Part shown: in pieces, positions 35,387-45,355 of the stretch
How the letters are laid out: each line of letters begins with the position of its first letter
Numbering within the stretch: the first letter of the stretch is position 1
Assembly (NCBI GenBank): GCA_027592025.1
Contig: JAQCIQ010000003.1
Coordinates: forward strand, 1-64,000
Source of the DNA: Bacteroidota bacterium
GTDB taxonomy: Bacteria > Bacteroidota > Bacteroidia > Flavobacteriales > Flavobacteriaceae
Reading direction: 5' to 3'
DNA: 64,000 nt
The notes under the pieces: model-generated
What the model was told of the DNA's origin: nothing
The model's input: the letters and a program-made list of their open reading frames with translations, nothing else
Databases searched by the model: none
Program-made: the position numbers and the translations under genes

Positions 35387-37795
35387 TTATCTCTGAACAG
35401 CCCCGACCTCTTGTTCAAACTGAGTTAATAATTGTTTCATTATTTTGTCAATTTGCTGATCGGACAAGGTTTTGTGTTCATCTTGTATCGTGAATCTCAG
35501 ACCATAGCTTTTCTTTCCAGTTGGAATTGGCTTTCCGATGTATTCATCGAACATGTCTACTTCCTTCAGCATTTTTCGTTCGGTTTTGAAAGCGATTTGC
35601 TTCAGGGCATCAAAACTGACCGATCGGTCAATCACCAATGCCAAATCTCTTTTTACAGAGGGGTATTTAGAAATGGTTTTGAATTTTGAAGGTTCAGAAC
35701 CTAGGGTTATTTTGCAAATTTGTTCCCAATCAAATTCAGCGAAAAATACGGTTCTGTCCAAGTCGAATGATTGTAAAACTTCATCGTTGACTTGACCGTA
35801 GCTCACCAGTGCTTTTTTGTCATGCATCAACGTTTGTCCCACGGAAAAGGTGGCACTTACTGCATCAACTTCTTGAAGGCCGTTTAGACCTAAGCCCTGA
35901 AGTGTGGCAACGACGTAGCCTTTGAGGTCAAAGAACGACAAGGTTTGCGTATCGCTTTGCCAATGTTTCTTGCTTTTTTGACCCATCATCCACAAACCTA
36001 AGATTTGATTTTCGGTGTATTGTCCACTTTCAGAAGTGTAAATTTTTCCAAACTCAAAACAGCGCAAATCTGTTTGCTGACGGTTGTTGTTGTAGGCCAG
36101 TACTTGTAACCCCGATGAGCACAAAGAGGTTCGCATCATTTCTAGGTCGGCACTGAGAGGGTTCAATAGTCGAACAGCATTTTTGTCTTCTGGGTCATTT
36201 GGCACCAATGAATTGGTCATAATTTCAAAGAAGCCATTGGCTACTAATCCTTGACTGACACGCTGCATCAATTGGTATTTAGAGACTAACGGAATGTCGA
36301 CAATAGAGGCGTTGAGTTTACGACTGGCATTGATGTTATTATAACCGTAAACTCTCAAAATTTCCTCTATAACGTCAATTTCACGGGTCACGTCATTGCG
36401 GTAGGCTGGAATAGTCATGCCAATCCCAGTTTCCGTAAGGCTGTTAATTTTGATGTCCAAAGAAGTCAATATCTGTTTGATTTGTTCCCTGTCAATTTCC
36501 TTGCCTATGGTTTTGTTAGCTTTTTCAAAATTTACAATGACTTGATGATCCTTGATTTTTGTGGGGTATAAGTCAGAAATTTCGCTTGTAACTTTACCAC
36601 CCGCGACTTCCAAAATTAACAGAACAGCACGTTTTAGGGCATATTCTGTGATGTTGGGGTCTATGCCTCGCTCAAATCGGAAAGAGGCGTCTGTACTTAG
36701 GCCATGACGTTTAGCCGTTTTTCTTACCGATATGGGCTCGAAATAGGCGCTTTCTAAAAAAATACTGGTTGTTGTTTCGCTGACACCAGAATTGATGCCT
36801 CCAAAAACGCCAGCAATACAAAGCGGCTTCTCACCATCACATATCATCAAATCCTCGCTAGACAAGGTACGTTCAACCCCATCGAGGGTAACAAATTTGG
36901 TGCCTTCATCAACAGTTTGAACAATTATTTTATTGTCAGTGAGCGTCAAAGCGTCAAAAGCGTGAAGTGGTTGTCCCAAATCGTGAAGAACGAAATTAGT
37001 GACATCGACAATATTGTTGATGGGGTTAAGTCCAATGGCCTTTAAACGATTTTGCAGCCAAGTAGGTGAGGGCCCTACTTTGACATCCGAAACGGTCACT
37101 CCACAATACCTCGGTGCAAGTTCAGGCTGTTTTACATTGATGTCGACTCTAAAGTTATAATTGTCAACATAAAAACTCGAAACTGAAGGCGTAATTAACT
37201 CTCGATTTGTTCCGTGCTGCTTAAGCCCAGCTCTCAAGTCCCGTGCAACCCCCAAATGACTCATGGCGTCAGACCTATTGGGTGTAAGTCCTATGTCAAA
37301 AACAGTATCTTCTTCGACCTTTATCACCGATGACAAGGTCTTGCCTGCGGCATGCTCATCAGACAAAATCATGATACCATCGTGACTTTCACCCAAGCTC
37401 AATTCATCCTCTGCACAGATCATACCGTGACTCTCTTCTCCACGGATCTTTCCTTTGTTAATGGTCCACGGTTGCCCTTCCTTATCGTATAGGATTGTTC
37501 CTATGGTTGCAACAGGAACAGTTTGGCCAGCAGCGACGTTGGGCGCACCACAAACGATTTGCACTGGTTCCTCCTTACCAATGTCCACGGTTGTAAGCTT
37601 AAGTCTGTCGGCATTGGGATGTTGAACACAGGTTAACACCTTTCCGATGACCACACCTTTCAAACCGCCTGGTATAGATATTTGAGTATCCATGCCTTCG
37701 ACTTCCAAACCAAGGTCAGTAAGAATTTCAGCGACCTGAGGCGCTGGTAAATCCGTTTCAACAAATTGTTTCAACCAATTAAAAGATATTTTCAT
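35387..37795 (-). CDS. pheT: Phenylalanine-tRNA ligase beta subunit
   Basis: 802 residues from ATG 37795 (M-K-I-S-F-N-W-L-K). The usual order of domains can be followed: N-terminal B1, tRNA-binding EMAP-like domain (residues ~40-155, with V-V-I-G-K-V-L-T-C-V-Q-H-P-N-A-D), B3/B4 editing region, B5 and a C-terminal anticodon-recognition FDX domain (K-Y-P-S-V-K-R-D-L-A-L-V-I-D). It pairs with PheS, which is not in the window. The upstream open codons lie across the promoter and are excluded. Confidence 0.96.
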   Translation of the reverse strand: MKISFNWLKQFVETDLPAPQVAEILTDLGLEVEGMDTQISIPGGLKGVVIGKVLTCVQHPNADRLKLTTVDIGKEEPVQIVCGAPNVAAGQTVPVATIGTILYDKEGQPWTINKGKIRGEESHGMICAEDELSLGESHDGIMILSDEHAAGKTLSSVIKVEEDTVFDIGLTPNRSDAMSHLGVARDLRAGLKQHGTNRELITPSVSSFYVDNYNFRVDINVKQPELAPRYCGVTVSDVKVGPSPTWLQNRLKAIGLNPINNIVDVTNFVLHDLGQPLHAFDALTLTDNKIIVQTVDEGTKFVTLDGVERTLSSEDLMICDGEKPLCIAGVFGGINSGVSETTTSIFLESAYFEPISVRKTAKRHGLSTDASFRFERGIDPNITEYALKRAVLLILEVAGGKVTSEISDLYPTKIKDHQVIVNFEKANKTIGKEIDREQIKQILTSLDIKINSLTETGIGMTIPAYRNDVTREIDVIEEILRVYGYNNINASRKLNASIVDIPLVSKYQLMQRVSQGLVANGFFEIMTNSLVPNDPEDKNAVRLLNPLSADLEMMRTSLCSSGLQVLAYNNNRQQTDLRCFEFGKIYTSESGQYTENQILGLWMMGQKSKKHWQSDTQTLSFFDLKGYVVATLQGLGLNGLQEVDAVSATFSVGQTLMHDKKALVSYGQVNDEVLQSFDLDRTVFFAEFDWEQICKITLGSEPSKFKTISKYPSVKRDLALVIDRSVSFDALKQIAFKTERKMLKEVDMFDEYIGKPIPTGKKSYGLRFTIQDEHKTLSDQQIDKIMKQLLTQFEQEVGAVQR

Positions 37796-37816
37796 CGCGG
37801 TCAACTTATCAGATGG

Positions 37817-37846
37817 CAAATATAAGAATAGTTGCGGCAGCACAAA
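37817..37846 (-). promoter_or_regulatory. Promoter of pheT
   Basis: Minus strand: TTTG (37843-37846), 18 bases, TATATTTG (37817-37824), a full match to the Bacteroidota consensus. Start codon 22 bases downstream. Confidence 0.7.
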
Positions 37847-37888
37847 AAGTCAATCAAAAGGATTAAATTAGCTCATTCTAAATGCTCT

Positions 37889-39103
37889 ATGAAAACTTTT
37901 TATAAACTTTCTTTTGTTGCTCTACTTTGTATGTCGTGTACCTCTCAAACCCCTAGTAGCCTAAGTCCTGGAAGGTATCGTGCAGAATTGACCGTTAAGG
38001 ACGGACAAATATTGCCATTTATTTTCGAAGTGAATACGCCCCAATCGGTCACCTTTATTAATGGTGAAGAAAAAATAACCACAACTGAAATAAGCTATCA
38101 TAACGATACAGTTCGGATACAACTGCCAGTATTTGAGGGCTATTTAAAAGCCACTATGACCGAAGACCATTTAGAGGGCCATTTTGTAACTGAAGGAAAG
38201 GAACGTCAGCAGGCTTTTAAGGCCGAACGTACGGACGAGCCCCGCTTTAAGGTCGAAGAAAAGCCTTTGGTGGACGTCAGTGGTGTTTGGGAAGTAAAGT
38301 TTACTGACCCTGATGGCGAGACCTATCCTGCGATGGGGATATTTGAACAAAAAGGGGTTATTGTCAACGGAACTTTTAGAACCAATACAGGTGATTATCG
38401 ATTTTTGGAAGGGGCCGTTAAAGGCAATTTACTGGAGTTGTCCGTGTTCGATGCCGCTCATGCGTTTTTGTTCCAAGCATCGGTGAGAGAAGATCAAATG
38501 GTAGGTGTTTTTTATTCTGGAGACCATTACAAAGAAACTTTTATAGCCCATCGCAATGCCGATTTTAACCTGGAAGATCCCGAAAAGTTAACTTACTTAA
38601 AAGAGGGTTTTGACCAATTTGGCTTTGCTTTCCCTGATTCTCAAGGAAAAATGGTGAGTTTGGAGGATGAACGTTTCAATAACAAAGTTGTGATTGTTCA
38701 ACTGATGGGTACTTGGTGTCCCAATTGTTTGGATGAATCCAAATTCCTGACATCATTTTATGAGTCCTATCGTTCAAAAGGCTTAGAAATAGTGGCGTTG
38801 ACTTTTGAGTACGTCAAAACTGTTGAAAAGGCGAATGCCAACTTGGATCGTCTTAAAGCCAATTTAAACATTGCCTATCCATTACTTTTGGCTCAATACG
38901 GCTCTACCGACAAAGATTTGGCACAAGAAAAGTTACCCATGCTCAACAAGGTCTGGTCCTATCCTACTACCATCATTTTAGATCGCAACCATCAAGTGAA
39001 AAAGATTCACACTGGGTATAACGGACCTGCTACAGGTCAGGTTTATACTGATTTTGTTGAAGAATTTACCGCATTTATTGACACGCTCTTGGCAGAAAAC
39101 TAG
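37889..39103 (+). CDS. TlpA-family thiol:disulfide oxidoreductase lipoprotein
   Basis: 404 residues from ATG 37889; lipobox C-M-S-C places it at the periplasmic face of a membrane. Two beta-rich halves (~30-230) precede a thioredoxin domain with active site W-C-P-N-C (Cys277 and Cys280) and Y-P-T-T-I-I-L-D. It likely reduces or isomerises disulfides of exported proteins or serves cytochrome maturation. Its stop overlaps that of recG on the other strand by 4 bases. Confidence 0.88.
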   Translation: MKTFYKLSFVALLCMSCTSQTPSSLSPGRYRAELTVKDGQILPFIFEVNTPQSVTFINGEEKITTTEISYHNDTVRIQLPVFEGYLKATMTEDHLEGHFVTEGKERQQAFKAERTDEPRFKVEEKPLVDVSGVWEVKFTDPDGETYPAMGIFEQKGVIVNGTFRTNTGDYRFLEGAVKGNLLELSVFDAAHAFLFQASVREDQMVGVFYSGDHYKETFIAHRNADFNLEDPEKLTYLKEGFDQFGFAFPDSQGKMVSLEDERFNNKVVIVQLMGTWCPNCLDESKFLTSFYESYRSKGLEIVALTFEYVKTVEKANANLDRLKANLNIAYPLLLAQYGSTDKDLAQEKLPMLNKVWSYPTTIILDRNHQVKKIHTGYNGPATGQVYTDFVEEFTAFIDTLLAEN

Positions 39104-41205
39104 GAGATGTAATTCCAGATATTTTTGAACTGCTTCATTTTCAGTAAGGTTTCTCTGACATTGAAGTGTTCGGATTGACTTAGATTGGGATCGGCATTGA
39201 GTATGCGATGGGCGGTGTGTCGCGCCGATTCTAAAATTGCTCTGTCCTTGACGATATTGGCTATTTTCAATTGTAGCACCCCGCTTTGTTGTGTGCCCAT
39301 CAGGTCTCCCGGTCCACGCAGGCGCAAATCCACTTCTGCGATTTCGAAACCGTCGTTGGTTCGCACCATGGTTGCAATTCTGGTCTTACTGTCTTCGCCC
39401 AACTTAGAACCCGTCATCAGAATGCAATAGCTTTGTGCAGCTCCGCGCCCAACTCTTCCCCGCAATTGATGCAATTGTGACAATCCAAACCTTTCGGCAC
39501 TTTCAATGACCATTACAGAGGCGTTGGGTACGTCAATGCCTACTTCAATCACAGTCGTTGCAATCAGAATTTGAGTTGCTCCGCTGGCAAAACGCTCCAT
39601 TTCAAAAGCCTTGTCTGCTGGCTTCATCTGACCATGAACAATTGAAATTTGATAGTCAGGTCGAGGGAAGTCTCTCAGCATGCTGTCATAACCGTCCATC
39701 AAATCTTTGTAATCCAATGTTTCGCTCTCTTCAATCAACGGATAGACCACATAGACTTGTCGGCCTTTGGCAATTTCGTCTTTTAGAAATTGAATGACTT
39801 TGAGGCGGTTGCTGTCATAACGGTGAACTGTTTTGATGGGTGTCCTGCCGGGAGGGAGTTCATCGATCACCGAACTGTCCAATTCGCCATAAACCGACAT
39901 GGCTAGGGTTCGCGGTATGGGCGTCGCGGTCATTACCAATACATGCGGAGGAATGTTGTTTTTGTGCCACAATTTACTCCGTTGGGCCACTCCAAATCGG
40001 TGTTGTTCATCAATGATGGCCAATCCCAGATTCTTAAATTTTACCCGATCTTCTACCAAGGCATGGGTGCCTACCAAAATATGTAAGGTGCCGGATTCCA
40101 ATTGCTCGTGAATGAGGCGTCTTTCGGGTGTTTTTGTAGCGCCAATCAACAGACTTATTTCAATACCCAAGGGCTGGCAAAACTTTTGCAAACCTTCATA
40201 ATGTTGCGTGGCCAATAGAGCCGTAGGAGCCATTAAACAGGCCTGGAAGCCGTTGTCTAATGCCATCAACATGGTCATGAAGGCCACTATGGTTTTTCCA
40301 GATCCAACATCGCCTTGCAGCAAGCGGTTCATTTGTGCTCCTGTACCCAAATCGCTGCGGATTTCTTTCAATACTCTCTTTTGTGCCTGAGTCAAATTAA
40401 AAGGCAATACATCGGAGTAAAATTTATTGAAAAAATCACCGACCGCTGTAAATGGAAAGCCTTTGATTTTCGCCTTGTGTTGCCTGTTTTTCAGTAATAA
40501 TTGCAATTGAAGGAAAAACAATTCTTCAAATTTCAATCGAAACTCGGCCTTACTCAGCAGCTCATTGGTTTCAGGAAAATGGATTTGTACTAAGGCGTCT
40601 GATTTGGACAACAATTGCAGATGATTCATGACCATTGGAGGTAGCGTTTCCATAAAACCCGCTTTGGAGGTTTCGAACAATTGCATCATCATTTTGCGCA
40701 TCAGGCGGTTGGAGATGCCATTTTTAGACAGTGTTTCTGTCGAAGGGTAAACAGCTTGCATGGCACTTGACCGCTGTTGGTCATAGTCCGATTTCAGTTC
40801 CAATTCAGGATGGGCCATATTCCAGCGACCGGCAAATTGGTTGACCCGTCCAAAGGCCACATAGGGTTGGTTGGTTTTCAAACTTTGGCGGATCCATTTG
40901 TGTCCTCTAAACCAAACCAATTCCATGCTGCCCGTGGCATCTTGAAAAGTAGCTACCAATCGTTTGCCCCGTTGTTGACCAACCTCTTGGATGTCCACAA
41001 TTTGACCGATGACTTGCACTTCGGCCGAACTGGGGCTGAGTTCGGAAATGGAGTAGAATTTGGTACGGTCGATGTAACGGTTAGGAAAGATGTTGAGCAG
41101 ATCTTGGAAGGTATGTACACCCAATTCTTTGCGAAGCAACTGAGCGCGGTTGGAACCTACGCCTTTGAGATAATCTATGGGTGTTTGTAATACCTCCGTG
41201 TTCAT
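39100..41205 (-). CDS. recG: ATP-dependent DNA helicase RecG
   Basis: Reverses stalled replication forks and branch-migrates Holliday junctions. 701 residues. The N-terminal wedge/OB domain (~60-170) precedes the SF2 helicase core: P-loop G-D-V-G-S-G-K-T, D-E-Q-H box, T-A-T-P-I-P-R-T, V-Y-V-V-Y-P-L-I-E-E-S and Q-L-H-Q-L-R-G-R-V-G-R-G. The final R-L-R-G-P-G-D-L-M-G-T-Q-Q-S-G is specific to RecG. Confidence 0.96.
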   Translation of the reverse strand: MNTEVLQTPIDYLKGVGSNRAQLLRKELGVHTFQDLLNIFPNRYIDRTKFYSISELSPSSAEVQVIGQIVDIQEVGQQRGKRLVATFQDATGSMELVWFRGHKWIRQSLKTNQPYVAFGRVNQFAGRWNMAHPELELKSDYDQQRSSAMQAVYPSTETLSKNGISNRLMRKMMMQLFETSKAGFMETLPPMVMNHLQLLSKSDALVQIHFPETNELLSKAEFRLKFEELFFLQLQLLLKNRQHKAKIKGFPFTAVGDFFNKFYSDVLPFNLTQAQKRVLKEIRSDLGTGAQMNRLLQGDVGSGKTIVAFMTMLMALDNGFQACLMAPTALLATQHYEGLQKFCQPLGIEISLLIGATKTPERRLIHEQLESGTLHILVGTHALVEDRVKFKNLGLAIIDEQHRFGVAQRSKLWHKNNIPPHVLVMTATPIPRTLAMSVYGELDSSVIDELPPGRTPIKTVHRYDSNRLKVIQFLKDEIAKGRQVYVVYPLIEESETLDYKDLMDGYDSMLRDFPRPDYQISIVHGQMKPADKAFEMERFASGATQILIATTVIEVGIDVPNASVMVIESAERFGLSQLHQLRGRVGRGAAQSYCILMTGSKLGEDSKTRIATMVRTNDGFEIAEVDLRLRGPGDLMGTQQSGVLQLKIANIVKDRAILESARHTAHRILNADPNLSQSEHFNVRETLLKMKQFKNIWNYIS

Positions 41206-41245
41206 CCTGTGAAATTAAGCCATTCGGATTACAATGGCAAGGTGC

Positions 41246-41764
41246 TTACCACAATTGACCCACCTCGTTTTTCAGGAATAGAATGGCCGCATCAGTTGGA
41301 GGGGTTGTTTCCAACAAAGTGTTGAGCAAATGCTCTCTCATTTTCTGGGAGTTTTCCACCTTGTCCGACATATTAGCCTGTCGGATCATCTGAATTGTGG
41401 TGTTTTTGGAGGTCATGATGACGTTCCAGCAATTTTGGCTGAGGTAAATTTGTTGGGTCAAATTGTGCTCAAATTCTTGTTCGATGGTCGAAATCAATTG
41501 GGCTTCGTACGAATCCTTGTCTCCCGAATTGGGTTTCACTCTCGACAATAAATTGCCCAAGGCAATACGCTCAAGAAAAAGGGCCATGCGTTCGTAAGCC
41601 TGAAGTCGCAGCGGTAAGGTTTGTTGGGCGTGTTTCAAGTGCAGTTCCACATCGCGACGGAGGTTTTCACTGCGGGTGTAACTGTTAAAAAAATAGAATG
41701 CTGTAACCGCAACGATGAGCGATGGAACAAGCATAATGAGTATGTTGGTGAAATCGGCGTTCAT
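41246..41764 (-). CDS. Membrane-anchored helical protein, unknown function
   Basis: 172 residues, one N-terminal transmembrane helix (~7-27), then a cytosolic helical body with no cysteine pair or catalytic motif. Similar small anchored proteins are widespread in Bacteroidota (a DUF7935-like layout), but I am not certain of the family. It starts 41 bases before recG on the same strand and could be co-transcribed with it. Confidence 0.65.
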   Translation of the reverse strand: MNADFTNILIMLVPSLIVAVTAFYFFNSYTRSENLRRDVELHLKHAQQTLPLRLQAYERMALFLERIALGNLLSRVKPNSGDKDSYEAQLISTIEQEFEHNLTQQIYLSQNCWNVIMTSKNTTIQMIRQANMSDKVENSQKMREHLLNTLLETTPPTDAAILFLKNEVGQLW

Positions 41765-41900
41765 GAGTTAAGAATGATTTGAACCAAAGATATTTATTTT
41801 ATTGGACATGAGAGTAGGGGGAAATTGTTAGTAAAAAGTCGCTAATTTTAGCCTATTCCCAATTGACAATGGCTAATTTCACCACTTAGAATTTGAAGTT

Positions 41901-44207
41901 TTGGAACGCTATTTAGACCAACTTAACGAAGCCCAAAGAGAAGCCACGGTTCAGACCGATGGCCCAATGATTGTTATAGCTGGTGCTGGTTCTGGTAAAA
42001 CGCGCGTGTTGACTTACAAGATTGCCTACCTCATGCATCAGGGTGTTGATCCTTTTAACATCTTGGCGCTTACTTTTACCAACAAGGCTGCCAAGGAAAT
42101 GAAAACCCGTATCGCAGAAATTGTTGGCGAATCCGAAGCTAAAAATTTGTGGATGGGTACTTTTCACTCTGTTTTTGCCAAGCTGCTCCGCGCCGATGCA
42201 CCTAAACTGGGTTTTCCTTCCAACTTCACCATTTACGACACCCAAGACTCTCAACGGCTCATTTCGTCCATTATCGGTGAAATGGGATTGGACAAGGAGA
42301 TTTACAAATTCAAACAAATTTACGGCCGCATATCGTCCTACAAAAACAGTTTGATCACCGTTAGGGCCTATTTTCAAAACTCCGAATTGCAGGAGGCTGA
42401 CGCAGCCGCGCGCCGCGAAAAAATGGGAGAAATCTATCAAAACTACGTCGAGCGCTGTTTTAAGGCTGGTGCTATGGATTTTGACGACCTCTTGCTCCGC
42501 ACCAACGAGTTATTGACCCGATTTCCCGATGTTTTAGCCAAATACCAAGAGCGTTTCAAATACATTTTGGTGGACGAGTATCAAGATACCAACCACTCTC
42601 AATACATGATCGTTAGAGCCCTGTCCGACCGCTATCAGAACATCTGTGTGGTGGGCGACGATGCTCAAAGCATCTACGCCTTTCGAGGGGCCAACATCGA
42701 CAACATCCTCAACTTTCAAAGAGATTATGACGACACCATGGTTTTTAGGTTAGAACAAAATTACCGTTCGACCAAAACCATTGTCAATGCCGCTAATTCA
42801 ATTATTGATAAAAACCAAGTCAAACTCGACAAGGTCGTTTGGACGGCCAATGAGGAGGGCAACAGCATCAAGGTACACCGCTTATTGACCGACGGTGACG
42901 AGGGCCGATTTGTGGCGAGTTCCATTTTTGAAAATAAAATGAACCACCAACTGCACAACAAGAGTTTTGCAGTGCTTTACCGCACCAACGCCCAATCCAG
43001 AGCCATTGAGGACGCCCTGCGCAAGCGTGACATTCCCTACCGCATTTTCGGTGGCTTGTCCTTCTACCAACGCAAAGAAATTAAAGACGTGTTGAGCTAC
43101 CTTCGTTTGGTCATCAATCCAGCCGATGAAGAGGCCTTGAAACGGGTGATCAATTTTCCTGCTCGAGGCATTGGACAAACCACCATCGACAAGCTTATCG
43201 TTGGCGCCAATACCCATAAGGTTAACATTTTTCAGCTGTTGCAACAATTGGACAGCCTGGCTTTGGACCTCAATGCAGGCACAAAATCCAAACTGAAGAA
43301 CTTTGCGACGCTCATTGAGAGTTTTCAAGTGATGAACCAAAAGGTCAACGCTTTTGAGTTGGCCGAGCACGTGACCAAGGCTGCTGGCCTGATGAAAAGT
43401 TTTGGGGAAGATTTGACCCCTGAGGGCATAGCCCGAATGGAAAACATTGAGGAGTTGCTCAACGGGATCAAGGATTTTGTCGATGGACAGCAAGAATTGG
43501 TGGATGCCAGTGGCTCGTTGGCCGAATTTTTAGAGGATGTCTCTCTGGCCACCGATTTGGATCAGGAAGATGAAAACGACGACAGAGTTGCCCTGATGAC
43601 TATTCACTTGGCCAAAGGCTTAGAGTTTCCTTATGTCTATATCGTTGGGATGGAAGAGGACCTCTTTCCGTCGGCCATGAGCATGAACACCCGCAGCGAA
43701 CTGGAGGAAGAACGCCGACTGTTTTATGTGGCCCTCACCCGCGCCGAAAAACAGGCCTATTTGACCTACACCTTGTCGCGCTACCGTTGGGGCCGACCTG
43801 TGGACGCGGAGCCCAGTCGTTTTATTCAGGAAATTGACGAGAAATACATTGAATTTGCCACACCGCCTCCTTCCCAGCGCAGCAACCCCATGCTGGACGC
43901 TTCTATTTTTGGCGATGTACCCCAAAACACCGTAAGATTTAAAAAACCCAGCCCAGCTCAAAAGTCGCAGCCTGCCCGCACTGTAGTTCCCAAAAACCTC
44001 AAACCCGTGCAAGCGGGTGCCAAGGCCTTGCCTTATGACGGCGAAATGAGCGTGGGTTTGAGAGTGAGCCACATGCGTTTTGGCAAGGGCACCATTGTGG
44101 CACTCGAAGGCCGTGCAGCCGACCAAAACGCCACCATTCATTTCGATCAGGCGGGAGAGAAAAAACTGTTGTTGCGCTTTGCCAAACTCGACCTCATAGA
44201 CTCCTAG
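41901..44207 (+). CDS. UvrD/PcrA-type SF1 DNA helicase
   Basis: 768 residues. Walker A A-G-A-G-S-G-K-T at 27-34, V-D-E-Y-Q-D-T-N (Walker B), V-V-G-D-D-A-Q-S-I-Y-A-F-R-G, Q-N-Y-R-S and V-A-L-T-R-A-E-K. The C terminus ends in a Tudor-like region (V-G-L-R-V-S-H-M-R-F-G-K-G-T-I) used by PcrA to bind RNA polymerase. The start is TTG at 41901: no in-frame ATG lies between it and the stop at 41874, and the family N terminus begins here. Its G+C content is visibly higher than that of most neighbours. Two bases separate it from the next gene. Confidence 0.94.
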   Translation: MERYLDQLNEAQREATVQTDGPMIVIAGAGSGKTRVLTYKIAYLMHQGVDPFNILALTFTNKAAKEMKTRIAEIVGESEAKNLWMGTFHSVFAKLLRADAPKLGFPSNFTIYDTQDSQRLISSIIGEMGLDKEIYKFKQIYGRISSYKNSLITVRAYFQNSELQEADAAARREKMGEIYQNYVERCFKAGAMDFDDLLLRTNELLTRFPDVLAKYQERFKYILVDEYQDTNHSQYMIVRALSDRYQNICVVGDDAQSIYAFRGANIDNILNFQRDYDDTMVFRLEQNYRSTKTIVNAANSIIDKNQVKLDKVVWTANEEGNSIKVHRLLTDGDEGRFVASSIFENKMNHQLHNKSFAVLYRTNAQSRAIEDALRKRDIPYRIFGGLSFYQRKEIKDVLSYLRLVINPADEEALKRVINFPARGIGQTTIDKLIVGANTHKVNIFQLLQQLDSLALDLNAGTKSKLKNFATLIESFQVMNQKVNAFELAEHVTKAAGLMKSFGEDLTPEGIARMENIEELLNGIKDFVDGQQELVDASGSLAEFLEDVSLATDLDQEDENDDRVALMTIHLAKGLEFPYVYIVGMEEDLFPSAMSMNTRSELEEERRLFYVALTRAEKQAYLTYTLSRYRWGRPVDAEPSRFIQEIDEKYIEFATPPPSQRSNPMLDASIFGDVPQNTVRFKKPSPAQKSQPARTVVPKNLKPVQAGAKALPYDGEMSVGLRVSHMRFGKGTIVALEGRAADQNATIHFDQAGEKKLLLRFAKLDLIDS

Positions 44208-44209
44208 CC

Positions 44210-44833
44210 ATGAAAGCCCTCCGCATCCGACTTTACGAAGACAATCCTAACCCCAAGCAAGTGGGGCAGGTGGTCGAGTGCCTCAAGCAAGGCGGACTGA
44301 TCATTTATCCCACCGATACGGTTTATGCCCTCGGTTGCGACAGTCAAAATGCCAAAGCCTTGCAACAATTGGCCAAACTCAAGGGCGTCAGTTTGGAGAA
44401 AGCCTATTTCTCCTTCGTCTGTGCCGATTTGAGTGACCTGAGTGTCTACGCCAAACAACTGGACGGCGCGACCTTTAGAATACTTAAACGCGCGCTGCCT
44501 GGGCCTTATACCTTTATTTTGCCCAGTGCCAAGGCCTTGCCTGCACCCTTCAATAAAAAGAAAACCGTGGGAATTAGAGTGCCCGAAAATAACATTGCCA
44601 GAGCTCTTGCCGCCACCCTCGGACGACCCATTGCCACCGCCTCGCTCCACGACCAAGATGAAATCATTGACTATACCACCGATCCCGACAGCATTTTCGA
44701 AGATTGGAACCTCAAAGTAAGCGCCATTGTAGATGCCGGCATGGGCGGCCTAGTACCCTCCACCGTGATTGACCTCTCCCAAGACGAACCCCTGGTCATG
44801 CGAGAGGGTCTGGGCGATGTGGGGGTGATTTAG
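44210..44833 (+). CDS. L-threonylcarbamoyladenylate synthase (YrdC/Sua5/TsaC)
   Basis: Makes threonylcarbamoyl-AMP from threonine, bicarbonate and ATP for tRNA t6A37. 207 residues with Y-P-T-D-T-V-Y-A-L-G-C-D near residue 35, F-S-F-V-C, L-P-G-P-Y-T-F-I-L, G-I-R-V-P and P-S-T-V-I-D. It has no C-terminal Sua5 domain. Coupled to the helicase gene (2-base gap) and shares its raised G+C. Confidence 0.92.
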   Translation: MKALRIRLYEDNPNPKQVGQVVECLKQGGLIIYPTDTVYALGCDSQNAKALQQLAKLKGVSLEKAYFSFVCADLSDLSVYAKQLDGATFRILKRALPGPYTFILPSAKALPAPFNKKKTVGIRVPENNIARALAATLGRPIATASLHDQDEIIDYTTDPDSIFEDWNLKVSAIVDAGMGGLVPSTVIDLSQDEPLVMREGLGDVGVI

Positions 44834-44840
44834 ATTTTTA

Positions 44841-45269
44841 TCATTTTTTTCGTTTGGGATAGTATTTCGACTGGCGGTAATAGGATCTCGGTTGTTTGTT
44901 GCTTACAATTTCAATACCTTGATTTCTCAATACCATCTCAATAAGTTCAGGACTTTGTCCGAATTGAAGTGCAAGGTCTTTTATATCTACTCCTTTTAAG
45001 TAATTGTCTTGAATTCGTTTTTTATCTGACGGTGATAAGTGTTTTTTTTCTTGGACGGCACCAGAACGTACTTTGGCATAATAATTTTCAAGGACATTAA
45101 TGAACTCACTAAGTATCGCGGTGCTGATGACAATACTCTGACTCTGCTCTGAGGATTCGTCTATTTGTATGATTTCTACGCCAAATCTGCTGTCACTATT
45201 ATGAATTAGATCAAGAATGTAAGAGCAATTTGGCTGACTTAGCTGAGTGGTTTCTAAAATTGTTTTCAT
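44841..45269 (-). CDS. Hypothetical protein with C-terminal helix-turn-helix-like region
   Basis: 142 residues, family unknown. Residues ~78-117 (L-S-P-S-D-K-K-R-I-Q, then D-I-K-D-L-A-L-Q-F-G-Q-S-P-E-L-I-E) resemble the helix-turn-helix of resolvases and small DNA-binding proteins, and the tail is strongly basic (R-S-Y-Y-R-Q-S-K-Y-Y). The N-terminal half is acidic and helical. It has a promoter of its own at 45288-45317. It sits between the tsaC-like gene and the recombinase remnant, on the same strand as the latter, but its base composition is like the core genome. Confidence 0.6.
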   Translation of the reverse strand: MKTILETTQLSQPNCSYILDLIHNSDSRFGVEIIQIDESSEQSQSIVISTAILSEFINVLENYYAKVRSGAVQEKKHLSPSDKKRIQDNYLKGVDIKDLALQFGQSPELIEMVLRNQGIEIVSNKQPRSYYRQSKYYPKRKK

Positions 45270-45287
45270 AGGTAGTTACTTTAAGCA

Positions 45288-45317
45288 TTAAATTACACAT
45301 TGTAAATCGTCAGCAAA
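45288..45317 (-). promoter_or_regulatory. Promoter of the HTH-like hypothetical gene
   Basis: Minus strand: TTTG (45314-45317), 18 bases, TAATTTAA (45288-45295), two mismatches from TAnnTTTG at its end. ATG 18 bases downstream. Confidence 0.45.
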
Positions 45318-45355
45318 AAGTGGACTGATTTTAGTCAAAACTAAGAGAGTGTTTT

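Noticed and set aside
42882-43493. Minus-strand 203-codon frame inside the helicase gene
   Set aside because: Shadow of a G+C-rich gene; the helicase motifs on the plus strand are intact.
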